The position numbers were made by a program, and so were the translations under genes. Under the pieces are notes generated by a model, which was given only the letters and a program-made list of their open reading frames with translations, was not told the DNA's origin and did not search any database. 64,000 bases of DNA from Arthrobacter sp. KBS0702 (lineage in GTDB: Bacteria > Actinomycetota > Actinomycetes > Actinomycetales > Micrococcaceae), in NCBI RefSeq assembly GCF_005937985.2, contig NZ_CP042172.1, forward strand, positions 3,472,001-3,536,000, in the 5' to 3' direction. How positions within the stretch are numbered: position 1 is the first letter of the stretch; every line of letters begins with the position of its first letter. Shown here piece by piece: positions 62,150 through 64,000 of this stretch.

Positions 62150-62599
62150 ATGACACTGATTGCGCCCCGGCTGACGGCCGGGCTCCCGGCCGAGGATGCA
62201 CAGAAACTGCAGTACGCGCTCAACGGCAGCAGCGACATCACGGTCTTCGTCGACGGCACCGTGCACCGCCTGCCGCCGGCGGCGCGCGACGCCGTCGTCG
62301 ACCTGCTGGGCCGCTTCAGCCGGGGCGAGTCGGTCACCGTCAGCAGCGTGGAGGAAATGCTGACCACCTCGAAGGCGGCGGAGCTGGCGGGGATCTCGCA
62401 CACCTACCTGCGCAATATGACGGACCGCGGCGAGATTCCGGTCGAGTACCGCGGCACGCACCGGCGGATCCGGCTGGCCGATGTCATGGCATGGCTGGAG
62501 ACCCAGAAGAAGAAAACCGCTGCGGAAAATGCGGCACCGGCGGCCGACGAAGGCGACTCTGCTGACAGCAAAGATGACGGCGGCGCGAATGGTTCGTGA
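62150..62599 (+). CDS. Excisionase-family (MerR-like HTH) DNA-binding protein
   Basis: 149 aa from ATG at 62150; an ATG at 62141 is possible. The N-terminal 60 residues include ALNGSSDITVFVDGTVHRLPPAARDAVVDLL. The HTH_17 excisionase-type domain follows: MLTTSKAAELAGISHTYLRNMTDRGEIPVEYRGTHRRIRLADVMAWLE. The C-terminus is Ala/Asp/Lys-rich. In actinobacteria this layout is typical of antitoxins next to PIN-domain toxins. No toxin gene follows here, so it may be an orphan antitoxin or a regulator. 42 bp after ptsI. Confidence 0.8.
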   Translation: MTLIAPRLTAGLPAEDAQKLQYALNGSSDITVFVDGTVHRLPPAARDAVVDLLGRFSRGESVTVSSVEEMLTTSKAAELAGISHTYLRNMTDRGEIPVEYRGTHRRIRLADVMAWLETQKKKTAAENAAPAADEGDSADSKDDGGANGS

Positions 62600-62673
62600 C
62601 GGCGTGATAAGGATCAAACAACGATCCCGGCCCGGCGCGGAAACGCGGCGAAGGCCGGGGTTACGCTTGAATT

Positions 62674-62931
62674 GTGGGTAAGTTCAGAGGGTGGCACATC
62701 CTGGCCGGCATCGCCGCCATGGTGCTCACCGGCATCCTCGGAACCGTGATGGGGCTGAACAACACGGCGGCCTTTATGGCCAGCTGCGTCGCGTTCGTCG
62801 CCGTCGCCCTGTGGACGGACAGCCGGATAACGCGCCGCAGGCGAGAGTCAGTGCGGGACTCAGCGCGGGACTCAGCGCGGGACACCGCACCCGGACCGAT
62901 GCAGGACCCGGCCTTCCGGGACGACCACTAG
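62674..62931 (+). CDS. Small two-TM membrane protein
   Basis: 85 aa, GTG start. Two hydrophobic segments (about residues 8-28 and 31-47) are followed by a basic/Ser tail with repeated RDSA units and a short acidic end. No ribosome site is seen. TACGCT lies 6 nt upstream of the GTG, so a leaderless transcript is possible. No family recognised. Confidence 0.5.
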   Translation: MGKFRGWHILAGIAAMVLTGILGTVMGLNNTAAFMASCVAFVAVALWTDSRITRRRRESVRDSARDSARDTAPGPMQDPAFRDDH

Positions 62932-62943
62932 GCCCGCGGTCAG

Positions 62944-64000
62944 CTAGATCCTCGGCCGGTCGGCCCAACGCCGGGCCTTGAGCGCCGCATGGAGTTCCAG
63001 CCGGACCATCCCCTTGAGCGGGTCGACGCCGAGCACCTGCCGGATCCTGCCCAGCCGGTTGTAGACACTGCTCCGGTGCAGATGCAGCTTCCCGGCCACC
63101 TCCTGGACCGAGCTGTCATTGTCATAGAAGAGTTCGAGCACCGGCAGCAGTTCCCCGTTGCGGTCGTGGTCCTCCAGCATCTTGAAGTACACGGATCCTG
63201 CATCCGCCCAGGCGCCGGCCCCGCCGCCGGCCGAGGCCAGCAGCTGGTACAGGCCGGTGGCGCGGCAGTCGACAAGCTCCCCGAGCTGCGGGTCCACCGC
63301 AGCGGCCTGCGCCGCCTGGCGCGACTGCCGGTAGGCCTCGGCCAGTTCGCGCGGCCGGGAGAATCCCTCTGACGTGCCGAGGATGATCCGGCGGACCGGA
63401 CGGCCGGCGCGTTTGGCCAGTTCCAGCTGATAGTGGACCAGGACCTGGGCGTGGTCGGCGCGGCCGGAGGACTCCTTGAACAGCACGACGGAGTGCGTCT
63501 CGGTCCCGGCGCTGAAGAGGGCGGCGTCCACGCCGATGGTCGCCTGCAGCGCGGCGGAGCGGTGGATCAGGGTGGAGGCGATCGGGTCCGAGCCCTCGGC
63601 CCAGCCGTCGGCGTCGAGGACGGTAACCAGCTGCCACGGCCCGCGGCCCTGGACTTCCTTCCAGCCTCCGACGGCGGCGACGGCGTTCACCTCGCCCCGG
63701 CAGGCGGCGAGGAACTCCTGTTCGCGGCGGCGGCGGAACTCGGATTCGGCGGTGTTGGAATCCAGCAGCAGGGCCGAGAGTTGCTCGAGTTCGCGGGCTA
63801 CCTCCGGCAGCCGGGCCAGGACGGAGGCGGCGGTGGGTTCCTCGGCGTCGAGCTGGACCCACAGGTAGCCCACCCGGAATCCGCGGACCAGCAGCGGGAC
63901 ACACACGCGGCCGAGCATTCCCAGTTCCTCATTGGCGGGTACCACCACCGGGCGCACCGCCGTCGCGATGCCGTGGGAGAGCTGCCAGGCGCTGACATCC
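62944..64000 (-). CDS. PucR/CdaR-type transcriptional regulator, C-terminal part
   Basis: Partial gene: the start lies beyond the right edge and about 352 codons are present. The C-terminal HTH_30 (PucR) domain has VQEVAGKLHLHRSSVYNRLGRIRQVLGVDPLKG. Upstream is a GGDEF-like CdaR domain (GTSEGFSRPRELAEAYRQSRQAA) and, at the visible N-terminal side, a GAF/ligand-binding-like region (PANEELGMLGRVCVPLLVRGFRVGYLWV). PucR-type activators often control purine, amino-acid or sugar-acid catabolism. The target is probably outside the window. Confidence 0.88.
   Translation of the reverse strand, partial: DVSAWQLSHGIATAVRPVVVPANEELGMLGRVCVPLLVRGFRVGYLWVQLDAEEPTAASVLARLPEVARELEQLSALLLDSNTAESEFRRRREQEFLAACRGEVNAVAAVGGWKEVQGRGPWQLVTVLDADGWAEGSDPIASTLIHRSAALQATIGVDAALFSAGTETHSVVLFKESSGRADHAQVLVHYQLELAKRAGRPVRRIILGTSEGFSRPRELAEAYRQSRQAAQAAAVDPQLGELVDCRATGLYQLLASAGGGAGAWADAGSVYFKMLEDHDRNGELLPVLELFYDNDSSVQEVAGKLHLHRSSVYNRLGRIRQVLGVDPLKGMVRLELHAALKARRWADRPRI

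Noticed and set aside
1..64000. tRNA, rRNA or insertion-sequence genes
   Set aside because: I looked for cloverleaf-like G+C blocks ending in CCA, rRNA signatures and transposase motifs (DDE, HUH) and recognised none; a tRNAscan and IS search would settle this.

Overview
The window is chromosomal DNA from a high-G+C Gram-positive actinobacterium. The general style fits Arthrobacter sensu lato (Micrococcaceae): strong G+C bias at third codon positions, frequent GTG starts, many 1-4 bp start/stop overlaps, a DUF222/HNH protein, DUF4389, DUF6153 and a fused mannitol PTS IICBA. The genus is inferred from gene style, not from a marker gene. I recognise no rRNA, tRNA, CRISPR array, transposase or prophage module.

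1-3.1 kb (minus): the first three genes of a type I Wadjet (JetABC, MksFEB-like) plasmid-defence operon; jetC runs off the left edge. 3.2-9.6 kb: small membrane or secreted proteins (two look paralogous), a long FadE-type acyl-CoA dehydrogenase, a YchJ protein and an aldo/keto reductase coupled to an NmrA-like SDR. 10.5-14.3 kb: a molybdopterin sulfite oxidase, a CtaG-like cytochrome oxidase assembly protein, an SGNH hydrolase and an SDR lacking the catalytic Tyr. 14.4-18.0 kb (minus): a tightly overlapping operon of STAS, zinc alcohol dehydrogenase, flavodoxin and DUF4389 genes.

18.3-24.0 kb: an amidohydrolase, then an operon for an acid sugar (KdgT-type permease, DUF1537 kinase, PdxA2, DeoR regulator) with a perfect 9-5-9 inverted repeat at its promoter. 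24.0-28.6 kb: an accessory-looking stretch with a GIY-YIG-like protein, a DUF222/HNH protein, an unrecognised coiled-coil protein and a uracil-DNA-glycosylase-like protein. 28.7-33.2 kb: an SDR, L-lactate dehydrogenase, an ArsR-controlled CDF metal exporter, and a DUF6153/DUF305 pair.

33.3-38.2 kb: an asparagine-use operon (FadR-type regulator, thermolabile-type asparaginase, aspartate ammonia-lyase, amino-acid permease) converting Asn to Asp to fumarate. 38.3-41.1 kb: a GNAT-AAA+ fusion, an HD phosphohydrolase and GluQRS. 41.2-48.8 kb: two Lrp regulators, a LysE exporter, DUF456, malic enzyme, a TetR, an MFS and RraA. 48.8-54.8 kb: a 13-bp tandem repeat, three MFS transporters, a MarR with tandem operators, a GNAT, and a 66-bp near-perfect palindrome between convergent genes. 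54.8-56.3 kb: a CycA-like permease. 56.4-62.1 kb: mannitol use (mtlD, mtlA, TetR) divergent from ptsI, with operator-like sites between. 62.1-64 kb: an excisionase-like DNA-binding protein, a small membrane protein, and the C-terminal part of a PucR/CdaR-type regulator cut by the right edge.
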